This document shows positions 25,499 through 34,376 of a DNA stretch of 64,000 nucleotides, in pieces (position 1 is the stretch's first letter; each line of letters begins with the position of its first letter). The translations under genes were made by a program, and so were the position numbers. The DNA lies in assembly GCA_030695565.1 (NCBI GenBank), contig JAUYRZ010000131.1, positions 1 through 64,000 on the forward strand, given 5' to 3'. The stretch is from Archangium sp. (GTDB lineage: Bacteria; Myxococcota; Myxococcia; Myxococcales; Myxococcaceae). A model generated the notes under the pieces. It made no database searches. It saw nothing but the letters and a program-made list of their open reading frames with translations, and was not told the DNA's origin.

Positions 25499-26941
25499 TC
25501 ACTTCTTCAGGCGTTCGATGCTGTTGCGCGCCACGGCGGCTTCGGCGCCATCGGGCAACACTTCGAGGTAGCGCTGGTAGAACTCCACCGCCTTCTCGTT
25601 CTTGCCCTGAATCCGGAACGCTTCGGCCAGCCCCATGATCGCCGGGCCGTAGCGCCCGTTCAGCTTGAGCGCGGTCTCGAAGGTCGCCGCCGCAGCCGAC
25701 GGGTTGGCCATGTCGAGCAACGCCAGGCCCCGGCCGGTGATCGGTTCGACGCGCTCAGGCTTGAGATCGGCCGCCTTGCCGTAGAAGTCGAGCGCCTGCT
25801 CAGGCTTGTCGCGTTCACGCAGGCGATCGCCCTGCGCCAGGTACCAGTCGAAGCTCTTCTTCTGCTCGACCACCACCGGCGGTGCGAGGGGAAGCCCCGC
25901 GTCGACGGCCGGAACACCCGCGTCGGGAACGCCCGCGTCTTCCACGCCCGCATCGGCGACGCCGGCATCGACCGCCACTTCTTCTTCCACGCTGGCGTCG
26001 AGCACTTCGACCGGCACCTGCGGAGGGGTGAGCGCCTTCACGCGCGCTTCTTCATCGAGCCGCGCCTGCTCCGTCGCGCGGGCTTCGATCAGCCGCTTCT
26101 GCTCGGGCTCGTAGTAACCGAAGTACCAACCGACGCCGCCGCCCACCAGCAGGCCGGCCAGCACGAGGGCGATCCACTTGCCGCTGCCGCCGGTCTTGCC
26201 GACAGCGCGGCGCAGCTCTTCATCACTGGGCTCAGGCGCACGGCGGGCGGCCGACTGCACCGCGACGTTCAGCGGCGGTGCAGGCGGGTGGCTGAACCGG
26301 CCGCCCTGCAACGTCTGCATGATGGGCGGAGACGAAGTCTGCGGCGGCGGGACCTCGGGCGTGCGGCCCGAAGGGCGGCGCGGGGCGGGCGGCTCAGGGG
26401 GCAGCGTCTCCTGCACTGGATCTGCGGGAGGCGGCTCGGGCGGAGAGAACTGCCCTCCACGCCACGTGTCGGTGATCTTCGCGCCGGGCGGGAGGGGCGG
26501 CTGCAGGCCGCGCTGCTGGGCCTCGAGCGAGCGGCCCTTCGAGGCGTCGTCGACGATCTGGAAGAAGCTGGCCAGCTCGGGGATGTCGCCCAGGCGCTTC
26601 CAGGTCTCGCCGCTGAGCGAAATCTGATCGTCGCGCGAGACCTTGCCTTCGATGATCCACTTCTGGAGCATCGTCAGATCGCGGCAGGGAAAGATGTTTC
26701 CGGAAGGCTGCTTGAGCTTCCACTCGCGGCTGGGCGGGGCCGGCGGCAGCTCGGAGCTGTGCCCGCTGTTGCTCAAGTTGATCGGCGGGTCACCGCGCGA
26801 AGGCAGCGTCACCACCAGCTGCTTCTTCTTCACCCGGAACACGTGGCCGCACGTGGTGCATTTGACGGTGACACCGTCCTCGGTGACGCGGGCGTCGTCG
26901 AGCTCGTACTCCGTCTGACATTTGGGACAACCGACGTCCAT
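25499..26941 (-). CDS. Zinc-ribbon, GYF-like and TPR membrane protein
   Basis: 480 residues. The N-terminus has an MJ0042-type zinc ribbon (CPKCQTEYELDD...CTTCGHVF; four Cys at 5, 8, 28, 31). A GYF_2-like module follows near residues 70-125 (FPCRDLTMLQKWIIEGKV), then a Pro-rich linker, one membrane helix near residues 255-275 (WIALVLAGLLVGGGVGWYFG), a DAG repeat linker, and TPR repeats at 365-480. This layout is frequent in myxobacterial proteins of unclear role, possibly organising a complex at the membrane. It is divergent from ftsK. Confidence 0.75.
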   Translation of the reverse strand: MDVGCPKCQTEYELDDARVTEDGVTVKCTTCGHVFRVKKKQLVVTLPSRGDPPINLSNSGHSSELPPAPPSREWKLKQPSGNIFPCRDLTMLQKWIIEGKVSRDDQISLSGETWKRLGDIPELASFFQIVDDASKGRSLEAQQRGLQPPLPPGAKITDTWRGGQFSPPEPPPADPVQETLPPEPPAPRRPSGRTPEVPPPQTSSPPIMQTLQGGRFSHPPAPPLNVAVQSAARRAPEPSDEELRRAVGKTGGSGKWIALVLAGLLVGGGVGWYFGYYEPEQKRLIEARATEQARLDEEARVKALTPPQVPVEVLDASVEEEVAVDAGVADAGVEDAGVPDAGVPAVDAGLPLAPPVVVEQKKSFDWYLAQGDRLRERDKPEQALDFYGKAADLKPERVEPITGRGLALLDMANPSAAAATFETALKLNGRYGPAIMGLAEAFRIQGKNEKAVEFYQRYLEVLPDGAEAAVARNSIERLKK

Positions 26942-27019
26942 GGGTGGCTCGCACCGTAGATCACCCAGAGTTCCCCGTCGTGGAACTTGCGGGCAGGTGG
27001 CCGAATCGCCGCCGAAAAA

Positions 27020-27047
27020 TTGCGGGCCCGCCGCCCCCCCCTACAGT
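27020..27047 (+). promoter_or_regulatory. Possible sigma70-like promoter of ftsK
   Basis: TTGCGG (27020-27025) and TACAGT (27042-27047) are 16 bases apart, 37 bases upstream of the ftsK ATG at 27084. The intervening run of C is GC-rich; the match is moderate. Confidence 0.35.
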
Positions 27048-27083
27048 GGCCGATGGATCAGCCTTCTACAGGGGTGTCTCAGC

Positions 27084-30000
27084 ATGTCGGTCAAGCGCAA
27101 GGGCGATAAGTCCGTTCTCTCGAAGCAGGACATCGCGACGAGGCGGAAGGTGCTCACGCAGAAGAAGATGAAGCACTCGGGCACGGGTCGACGGGCGATC
27201 CTGGGCGTGGCCCTGCTCGCCTTCAACGTGATGGCCATGCTGGCCGTGGCCACCTTCGACGCCCACGACCGGCTCGGCCCCGGGTTCCGCAACGCGGTGG
27301 GGCCGGTCGGTCACGCCCTCGCCGAGGCCCTGCGCGGACTGCTGGGCATCTGCGCCTTCGTGTTGCCCCTGGTCGGGCTCTACGCCGCCGGCATTCTCTT
27401 CGTGGGTGATCGCGAGCGACGCCGCTGGCCTCAGGCGCTCGCCCTGGGCCTGCTGCTGATCGCCGGCGCCATCCTCTGCCAGCTCATGTTCAAGGAAGAC
27501 GCCTCGTGGGCACACGCTCCGGGCGGTCTCATCGGGCGCGAGCTGGGGGGGCTGATGACGGCCTTGTTCTCGACCGTGGGCACGGTGGTGCTGGTGAGCG
27601 CGATCGCCGCGGTCGCCTTCATCGTGGGCACGCAGTTCGCGTTCCTCCGGCTGTGCGGCTGGGCGTGGGAGAAGTCGTTGGTGGGTTTCGAGGCGCTCAA
27701 GGTCTGGGCGCTGGCCTTCATGGAGAAGCAGAAGCAGGGCTACGCCGACCGCAAACTCGCGGCAGAGAAGGCCGAGGAAGAAGAGGCTGCCTTCCTCGCT
27801 CAGCTGGAGACCGAAGAGGCCGAGCTCGCCGAGCTGGAAGCGACCGCCAACGAGGCCGAAGCCGCCGCCGAAGAGGCGATGCTGGAGCAGCAGAACAAGG
27901 AGAACCTCAAGCTGGCAGACCTGGTGGAGAAGGATCGGCTCAAGGCCGAACGCGAGAAGGCGCTGGTGCAGCTCGAGGCCGCGCGGCTGGCCCGCGAAGC
28001 GCTCAAGGCCGCTCGCGCCAACCAGAAGGATCAGCGCAAGGAGAACGCCGCGGCACTCGCGCCCGGAATTCTCAACGGCGCGCAGCCGAGCTCGCCCCCG
28101 CCTTCGATGGCGCAGCAGCCTTCACTCGCCGCGAACAACGGCGATCCCGCGTGGGCCTCGGCGTTCAACTTCGGGCCCGCGAGCGCCTCGCAGCCCAGCT
28201 CGCCTCCCCTGCCTTCGGAGCTGCTGCAGTCGGTGCCTCCGCCCCGCCGCGTGCCGAACATCATCGAGGCGCCGGCCGCCCCGCCTCCGGCCCCGGTGGA
28301 GTCGTTCGTCTCGTCACCGAAGATCGCCCCGCTGGAGGCCGCCATCGCCGCCGCTCCCGCGATGCCCGCCATCACCGCCCCCATGGCCCTGGCGCCCGCC
28401 GGTGCCACCGCGCTGGCCCGCATGCCGTTGATCGTGGAGCCCAAGGCGCCGCCCAAGCCCACCCGCCGCGAAGACTTCGTCTTCACCAAGGGCCGCTCGA
28501 ACTTCGAAGTGCCGCCGCTCGATCTGCTCGAGGTGCACCGCAAAGAGCGCACCGCGGTCGACAAGAGCACCTACCTGGAGACCGCTGAGCGCCTCACCGC
28601 CAAGCTGCGCGACTTCGGCATCGACGGCGAAGTGGTGGAGATCCGCCCCGGCCCGGTGGTCACCATGTACGAGTTCAAGCCCGCGCCCGGCGTGAAGATC
28701 AGCCGCATCGCGTCGCTGTCAGACGACCTCGCGATGGCGATGGAGGCCATGCGCGTACGCATCGTCGCGCCCATTCCCGGCAAGGGCGTGGTCGGCGTCG
28801 AGGTGCCGAACAAGGATCGCGAGATGGTCTTCCTCAAGGAGATCGCCGAGCAGGACGCTTTCCAGAAATCGAACACGCGCCTCACGATGTGCCTGGGCAA
28901 GGACATCGAAGGCACGCCGTACATCCTCGACCTCGCCAAGGCGCCTCACCTGCTGATGGCAGGCACCACCGGCTCGGGTAAGTCGGTGAGCGTCAACGCG
29001 ATGATCATGTCGATCCTCATGAAGAGCACGCCCGAAGAGGTGCGCTTCATCATGGTGGATCCGAAGATGCTCGAGCTCTCGGTGTACGAGGGCATTCCGC
29101 ACCTGTTGTTGCCCGTCGTGACCGACCCGAGGAAGGCGGCCATCGCGCTGCAGTGGGCGGTCGACGAGATGACCCGCCGCTACAAGCTGTTGTCCGAAGC
29201 GGGCGTGCGCAACATCACCGGCTACAACACCCACGTCGAAGCCGAGGTGGCGAAGAAGCGCGCCTCGAAGACGGTGGTCGACGCGAAGCCCACGGTGATC
29301 AAGCCTCCGAAGGTCGAGGAGAAGCCGGTCATTTCGTCGAAGGTGGTCGAAGCGCCGCCTGCCGAACTGCCTGCGCTCGAGGTGGCTCCGGCCGAGGTGA
29401 AGAAGAAGAAGCGCATGTTGATCGTCGATGTCGCCGGCGAGTCGGGCAACGCGCCGGCCACCGAAGCGAACGCGCTCGAAGCGGCGCCCTCCCCTGCCGG
29501 CCTCGAGCTGGGCGTCGCGGTGCCGAAGGATCTGCCCGAAGATCCGCGCGAAGAGATCGCGGCCGAGGTCGAGGCGCTCGCGAAGGAAGGCGAGATTCGC
29601 GTCGACGAGCAGGCCATCACCGAGTCGGAGCAGGAAGCCGCTGCCCTGGCGATGGCGGCCACCGAGCGCGCCGCGGTCGAGGCCGAGAGCGAGCAGGAGC
29701 TCAAAAAGCTGCCGTACATCATCGTGGTCATCGACGAGCTGGCCGACCTGATGATGGTCGCCTCGAAAGAGGTCGAGACGTCGATCGCCCGCCTCGCGCA
29801 GATGGCGCGCGCCGCCGGCATTCACCTGATGGTCGCCACCCAGCGCCCGTCGACCGACGTCGTCACCGGCATCATCAAGGCGAACTTCCCCACGCGCATC
29901 AGCTTCATGCTGCGCAGCAAGCCCGACTCGATGACCATTCTCGGCACGGTCGGCGCTGAAGCGCTGCTCGGCATGGGCGACATGCTCATCATGCCGCCCA

Positions 30001-30380
30001 CCAGCGCGCACCTGCAGCGCGTGCACGGCTGCTTCGTGTCGGAGGCGGAGATCAAGAAGGTGGTCGATCACCTCAAGGCGCAGGGCACGCCGGTCTACGA
30101 CGAGAACATCTTGAAGCCGCGTGAAGACGACGGTGATGGCGAGAGCCCCGAGGACGATCTGTCCGACGAGCTGTACGACCAGGCCATCGCGATCGTCTCG
30201 GAGATGCGGCAGGTCAGCATCTCGATGCTCCAGCGCAAGATGCGCATCGGCTACAACCGCTCGGCGCGCATGATCGAACGCATGGAGCGCGAGGGGCTCG
30301 TCGGTGCGGCCGACGGCGCGAAGCCGCGTGACGTGTTGGTCAGGCCGGTGGGGCAAATGCCGGGCAGCGCCAGCATGTGA
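27084..30380 (+). CDS. ftsK: DNA translocase FtsK
   Basis: 1098 residues from ATG 27084. Four membrane segments lie in residues 35-195, followed by an acidic coiled-coil (EAEEEEAAFLAQLE) and a Pro/Ala linker. The motor domain has PKDREMVFLKEI, Walker A GTTGSGKSVSV near residue 628, and Walker B IIVVIDELADLMM near 875. Between them GYNTHVEAEVAKK is followed by about 150 extra Ala/Glu/Pro-rich residues (about 720-872) not present in E. coli FtsK, where the two sites are joined by a short loop. The C-terminal winged-helix gamma domain is present (YDQAIAIVSEMRQVSISMLQ). FtsK pumps DNA at the division septum and activates XerCD. Confidence 0.95.
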   Translation: MSVKRKGDKSVLSKQDIATRRKVLTQKKMKHSGTGRRAILGVALLAFNVMAMLAVATFDAHDRLGPGFRNAVGPVGHALAEALRGLLGICAFVLPLVGLYAAGILFVGDRERRRWPQALALGLLLIAGAILCQLMFKEDASWAHAPGGLIGRELGGLMTALFSTVGTVVLVSAIAAVAFIVGTQFAFLRLCGWAWEKSLVGFEALKVWALAFMEKQKQGYADRKLAAEKAEEEEAAFLAQLETEEAELAELEATANEAEAAAEEAMLEQQNKENLKLADLVEKDRLKAEREKALVQLEAARLAREALKAARANQKDQRKENAAALAPGILNGAQPSSPPPSMAQQPSLAANNGDPAWASAFNFGPASASQPSSPPLPSELLQSVPPPRRVPNIIEAPAAPPPAPVESFVSSPKIAPLEAAIAAAPAMPAITAPMALAPAGATALARMPLIVEPKAPPKPTRREDFVFTKGRSNFEVPPLDLLEVHRKERTAVDKSTYLETAERLTAKLRDFGIDGEVVEIRPGPVVTMYEFKPAPGVKISRIASLSDDLAMAMEAMRVRIVAPIPGKGVVGVEVPNKDREMVFLKEIAEQDAFQKSNTRLTMCLGKDIEGTPYILDLAKAPHLLMAGTTGSGKSVSVNAMIMSILMKSTPEEVRFIMVDPKMLELSVYEGIPHLLLPVVTDPRKAAIALQWAVDEMTRRYKLLSEAGVRNITGYNTHVEAEVAKKRASKTVVDAKPTVIKPPKVEEKPVISSKVVEAPPAELPALEVAPAEVKKKKRMLIVDVAGESGNAPATEANALEAAPSPAGLELGVAVPKDLPEDPREEIAAEVEALAKEGEIRVDEQAITESEQEAAALAMAATERAAVEAESEQELKKLPYIIVVIDELADLMMVASKEVETSIARLAQMARAAGIHLMVATQRPSTDVVTGIIKANFPTRISFMLRSKPDSMTILGTVGAEALLGMGDMLIMPPTSAHLQRVHGCFVSEAEIKKVVDHLKAQGTPVYDENILKPREDDGDGESPEDDLSDELYDQAIAIVSEMRQVSISMLQRKMRIGYNRSARMIERMEREGLVGAADGAKPRDVLVRPVGQMPGSASM

Positions 30381-30385
30381 AGGAG

Positions 30386-30424
30386 CTCCCTCTCCCCCGC
30401 GGGGGAGAGGGTTGGGGAGAGGGC
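30386..30424. repeat. REP-like palindrome, copy 3 (after ftsK)
   Basis: CCCTCTCCCCC (30388-30398) pairs with GGGGGAGAGGG (30401-30411), followed by TTGGGGAGAGGG. It is in inverted orientation relative to copy 2. It begins eight bases after the ftsK stop and ends before the DUF3857 start, so it may mark the ftsK 3' end. Confidence 0.8.
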
Positions 30425-30454
30425 CGACGCCCTTTTGCTGTACTCTCCGCGGCC

Positions 30455-32395
30455 ATGCGCAACGGCTGGCTGGTGGTCGCGGTGTCGCTGTGGGGCTGTG
30501 CAAGCGGGTTCGCAACGTTGGACGTGAAGACGTTGCCCACCGCGAAGGATCACCCGAACGCGAAGTACGTCGTGCTGCTGGATGAGACGGTGGCCCGCTT
30601 CGTACCCGAGGGGCCCGGGGGCGCGCCGCAGGTGATCCTCACCTCGCGATGGCGAGCGAAGATCCTCAAGCCGACCGTGCTCCCGCCGATGCGCGCCTGG
30701 TACAGCCGCACCTTCACGCACGTCGAGTCGATGCGCGGCCGGGTGGTCAAGCCCGACGGCACCGAAGAGCGCATCGACGACGAGAAGCGGTCGGATCGCC
30801 CGGTCTTCGACGGCAGCGTGCTCTTCACCGACGACCGCGTGGTGGAGATCCCCGTGCCTCCCCTGCCCGTGGGTTCGGTGTTCGAGTCGGAGATCGTCAC
30901 GCGCCGCCTCGACGTGAAGCCCTACGTGCTGCGAGAACGCTTCGGCGACGAAGTGCCCGTGGTGGCCGCCCGGGTGATCGTCACCACGCCACGAGACTGG
31001 GTGATCCGCTGGACGGTGCAGTCCTTCGACGGGAAGCCTTTCGCACCCCAGGAAGAGATCGAAGGCGACGTGAAGAAGTGGACCTTCGAGCGCCGCGATC
31101 TGCCGGCGGTGAACATCGACCCGCAGGGGCCGGCGTCGTGGGCCCTCGTGCCCCTGGTCGCCGTGCGCCTGGAGGAGTGGAAGGAGCAGGGACAGACGAA
31201 GCAGGCCTTTCCTTCCCCTGAAGCACTCTCTGCCTGGTTGGCCACGCAATACGCCGAGCAGGCCCGCGTGACGCCCGAGCTGGAGAGCACGGTCAAGCAG
31301 GTGCTCGCCGAGGTGCCCGACGAGCCGAACGCGAAGGCGCGCGCGCTCTACGAGTACGCCTGCCGGAGCATTCAGTACTGCGCCATCGAGATCGGCTACG
31401 GCGGGTGGATCCCCCATGACGCACCGACGGTGCAGAAGGGCCGCTACGGAGACTGCAAGGACAAGGCGACCTACCTGCACACGCTGCTGCGCATCGCGGG
31501 GGTCTCCTCTGCACCGACGCTCATTTATTCGCACACCGGCACGCCGATGCCCTTTCAGCTCCCTTCGCTGGGAGCGAACTTCAACCACGCGATCCTCGCG
31601 GTCGATCTCCCCGATGGGGGCACCGTGTACGCCGACCCGACCTGGCGCGCCGTGCCCTTCGGTCAGCTGCCGCCCAACGATCAAGAAGCGACCGTGCTCG
31701 AGCTGCGCGAGGGCGGCGCGCCTTTGAAGAGGACACCCGCGAGCCCGGCCGAGAGCAACCTCGAACGCCAGGCCGTCACGCTCACCCTCGACGGAAGAGG
31801 TGACGGAGAAGGCACCATCAGCCTCGAGACGCGCGGGGCGAACGCCCTGCCGGTCAAGCAGCGCCTGCTCACCGGTACCGGCAAGCTGGCTGAGTGGTTG
31901 GGTCACCAGGTGTGGAACCGATCGGCCCACGTGGCCACCGCGAGGCCGACCGTCACCGGCGACTTCGTCGACCGGGTCGCGGTGGAAGGCACCCTCGAGG
32001 TGCGTCAGCTCTTCGCGCGCAGTACGCAAGGCGACGCGCTGCTTCGGGTGTCGGAGCTCTTCGAGCCCTGGGGCCATCCCTGGCCGGAGAATCGGAAGAC
32101 CAACGTCGTCTACCCGTACGCAGAGACGATGGAGTCGAGCCTCGTTCTCAAGCTGCCCCCCGGGTCAGAGGTGAGATCGGTGCCGCAGGACATCGAGGTG
32201 GAGTCGGCCGACGGTGCCTACCGCTCGCGCTGGAAGAAGATCGACGGTGGTCTCGAAGTGACACGCACGATGACGCGCCGCAATCGGGTCATCCCCGTCG
32301 CGCGCCTGCCTGAGGCGAACCGCTTCATCAGCGAAGTGCTGCACGCCGAACATGCCGCGGCCGTGCTGCGCTTTCCCGTGGAGGCGTCGCGATGA
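30455..32395 (+). CDS. DUF3857/transglutaminase-like lipoprotein
   Basis: 646 residues from ATG 30455, which begins a lipoprotein-like signal (VAVSLWGCAS). The N-terminal half matches the DUF3857 pattern (RVVKPDGTEERIDD). A transglutaminase-like region follows with the expected triad: Cys in YGDCKDKATYL (about residue 334), His in FNHAILAV (about 378) and Asp in YADPTW (about 394). The family is exported and may crosslink or cleave amide bonds; no substrate is known. An in-frame extension to 30377 is only translated repeat sequence. The next gene overlaps by ATGA and is a paralogue. Confidence 0.8.
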   Translation: MRNGWLVVAVSLWGCASGFATLDVKTLPTAKDHPNAKYVVLLDETVARFVPEGPGGAPQVILTSRWRAKILKPTVLPPMRAWYSRTFTHVESMRGRVVKPDGTEERIDDEKRSDRPVFDGSVLFTDDRVVEIPVPPLPVGSVFESEIVTRRLDVKPYVLRERFGDEVPVVAARVIVTTPRDWVIRWTVQSFDGKPFAPQEEIEGDVKKWTFERRDLPAVNIDPQGPASWALVPLVAVRLEEWKEQGQTKQAFPSPEALSAWLATQYAEQARVTPELESTVKQVLAEVPDEPNAKARALYEYACRSIQYCAIEIGYGGWIPHDAPTVQKGRYGDCKDKATYLHTLLRIAGVSSAPTLIYSHTGTPMPFQLPSLGANFNHAILAVDLPDGGTVYADPTWRAVPFGQLPPNDQEATVLELREGGAPLKRTPASPAESNLERQAVTLTLDGRGDGEGTISLETRGANALPVKQRLLTGTGKLAEWLGHQVWNRSAHVATARPTVTGDFVDRVAVEGTLEVRQLFARSTQGDALLRVSELFEPWGHPWPENRKTNVVYPYAETMESSLVLKLPPGSEVRSVPQDIEVESADGAYRSRWKKIDGGLEVTRTMTRRNRVIPVARLPEANRFISEVLHAEHAAAVLRFPVEASR

Positions 32396-34329
32396 GAACC
32401 ATTCTCCTGCTGGCTGTGCTCGGCGCTGGTTGCGCCACGACGGGCAAGGCGAAGTTCCTCACGGACGACCAGCTCAAGTTCGACGCGACCAGGTACCCTG
32501 ATGACGCGGCGGTGGTGCTCTTTCGCTCCGACTCCACGGAGCTGATGGCGGGGTCCGGCAGCGACCTGACGCGGAGCACGCGACACGAGGTGACCGCGGT
32601 GCTGGGTGAGGGCGGCTTCGAGCTGGCCGAGGTGAAGATCCCCCTGTGGGGCAGCTCCACGCTGACGGCCTTCAACGCGCGGGTGGTGCAGCCCGATGGC
32701 ACCCAGCAACTCTTCGACGGCGCGCAGCTGCTCAGCGACTCCAGCGGTCAGGGTGAGCGGGATCTCAACGCGAAGTTCTTTCGCTTCCCCGACGTGCGGG
32801 TGGGCAGCGTGCTCGAGTACCAGTGGGCGATCGAATGGCCGTTTCTGGTCAGCGCCGATGAGCAAGACACCCTGGGCCCCTTTCCCGTGCGCCACTACGA
32901 GTTCGAGCTCCTGGCGTCGCAGAAGCTGGTGATGGGAACCATCGAGTTCAAGGGCGGTTCACCGATCGCGGTGCGCATGAAGGGCGATGGAAGGCACCAG
33001 GTCACCTTCCAGCTCAACGACCTCCCGCCCCGGCGGAAGGCCGACTTCTCTCCGCACTGGACCTTCACCGAGCCGCGCTGGGCGTGGCGCGCGGTGGCCT
33101 ATCGCGTGCCCGGCTTCACCTACGACTGGCTGCGCACCTGGAGCGACGTGGTCGAGGGCAGGGGCGTGGCGTTCTTCATCGACGGCAAGCTGGAACAGGG
33201 GCTCACCGAGCCACTGAACGTCAGCGACTGTGCCGACGTGAAGTGCAAGGTAGAGCGGGCGATGAGCCTGCTGGTCGAGCGCACCACGACCCGGGGCATC
33301 CGCTGGAATCGTGAGGAGAAACTCTCCTCGGCGCTGGCCAGCGGGAAGGCGAGCGTGGTCGAGCGTGCGCTGCTGCTGAAGTTCTTGCTCGCGCGCGAAG
33401 GCCTCGACGTGTGGCTGGGCTACGGAACGGGGCGGCTCTCGCAACAAGTCGCCGCAGACTTCCCCCGGCTCAGTCAGTTCGACCACCTGTTCGTTCACCT
33501 CCCTGCCCAGCCCGGAGTCGAGCAAGCGGTCACCCTCGACGCTTCGTGTGACTACTGCGGCTACGGGCAGCTCCCAGAGCACTTCCAACGAACACAGGTC
33601 TATGTGTTCAAGACGAAGTCCGTGCTCACGGAGGCGGAGACGTTGGGGCGATGGATCACCGCGGTCGAGGCAGCGCCCCCGTCGACTGACTTTCTGGTGT
33701 CGCACCGGGCCTCGCTCCACACCGATGGCACGGTGAGCGACCTGGTGACCGTCAGCGCGACCGGCCACCTCGCCGGGGCGCACGCGGAGCGGCAACGAAG
33801 CTCGACCGCGCGAAAGGCCCGGGAGAGCGAACAAGGCGTCTTCGCCACAGTCAGCCCGCTGGCCAACGTCGAGAGCGTGAAGTGGAAGGAGTGCAACGAG
33901 AAGGCGTGCAGCTGGGAGACGGCGGTCTCCTTCCCCCGAGAAGCGAGCGCAGACGGGCCGCGCTGGCTGGTGCCCACCACGGTGCTGCGACCCCTCTGGG
34001 AGGGGCTGTTCGAGAGCTCGACGCGCGACCTCGACGTGCACTTCACCGATCAGGAGAACGTGGAAGAAATCTACGAGCTCACCGTGCCCGAGGGGCTCGA
34101 GCTGGTCGAGGTACCCCAGCCGCTCTCCGTGAAGCTGGACGGGCTGGAGGTCGAGGTGAACTACAAGAAGACCCCGCGAGGCGTGGAGCTGCGGCGGAAG
34201 ATCGCTCACGGCGTCGGCGCTCTGGGGAAGGCGGGCTACCCGGAGCTGCGTGAAGCGGTGGAGACCTTCCGACGGGGTCGGCGCGAGGTGCTCGTGTTCG
34301 CGCCGAAGACGGCTCCGGCGAAGCCCTGA
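32392..34329 (+). CDS. DUF3857 lipoprotein, transglutaminase Cys missing
   Basis: 645 residues, lipoprotein signal LAVLGAGC. The DUF3857 part (ARVVQPDGTQQLFDG, then RVGSVLEYQWAIEWP) is recognisable. At the place of the transglutaminase Cys the sequence is GKASVVERALLLKFLL, without Cys; FDHLFVHL keeps a His, and TLDASCDYC keeps an Asp-like position. It is probably a non-catalytic partner of the upstream paralogue, to which it is translationally coupled. A heterodimeric or regulator role is inference. Confidence 0.75.
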   Translation: MRTILLLAVLGAGCATTGKAKFLTDDQLKFDATRYPDDAAVVLFRSDSTELMAGSGSDLTRSTRHEVTAVLGEGGFELAEVKIPLWGSSTLTAFNARVVQPDGTQQLFDGAQLLSDSSGQGERDLNAKFFRFPDVRVGSVLEYQWAIEWPFLVSADEQDTLGPFPVRHYEFELLASQKLVMGTIEFKGGSPIAVRMKGDGRHQVTFQLNDLPPRRKADFSPHWTFTEPRWAWRAVAYRVPGFTYDWLRTWSDVVEGRGVAFFIDGKLEQGLTEPLNVSDCADVKCKVERAMSLLVERTTTRGIRWNREEKLSSALASGKASVVERALLLKFLLAREGLDVWLGYGTGRLSQQVAADFPRLSQFDHLFVHLPAQPGVEQAVTLDASCDYCGYGQLPEHFQRTQVYVFKTKSVLTEAETLGRWITAVEAAPPSTDFLVSHRASLHTDGTVSDLVTVSATGHLAGAHAERQRSSTARKARESEQGVFATVSPLANVESVKWKECNEKACSWETAVSFPREASADGPRWLVPTTVLRPLWEGLFESSTRDLDVHFTDQENVEEIYELTVPEGLELVEVPQPLSVKLDGLEVEVNYKKTPRGVELRRKIAHGVGALGKAGYPELREAVETFRRGRREVLVFAPKTAPAKP

Positions 34330-34354
34330 TCAGCAAGTGGCCCCTCTCTCCCCG

Positions 34355-34369
34355 CTTCGCAGGGCGAAG
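34355..34369. terminator. Short hairpin between convergent genes
   Basis: CTTCGC (34355-34360) pairs with GCGAAG (34364-34369) around AGG, in the 47-base gap between the DUF3857 stop and the sterol reductase stop. Small stem and no clear T-run; possible bidirectional end signal. Confidence 0.3.
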
Positions 34370-34376
34370 GACTCAT

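Noticed and set aside
28719-30515. Leftward ORF of 598 residues across ftsK
   Set aside because: Arg/His/Asp-rich shadow of ftsK with no domain pattern.
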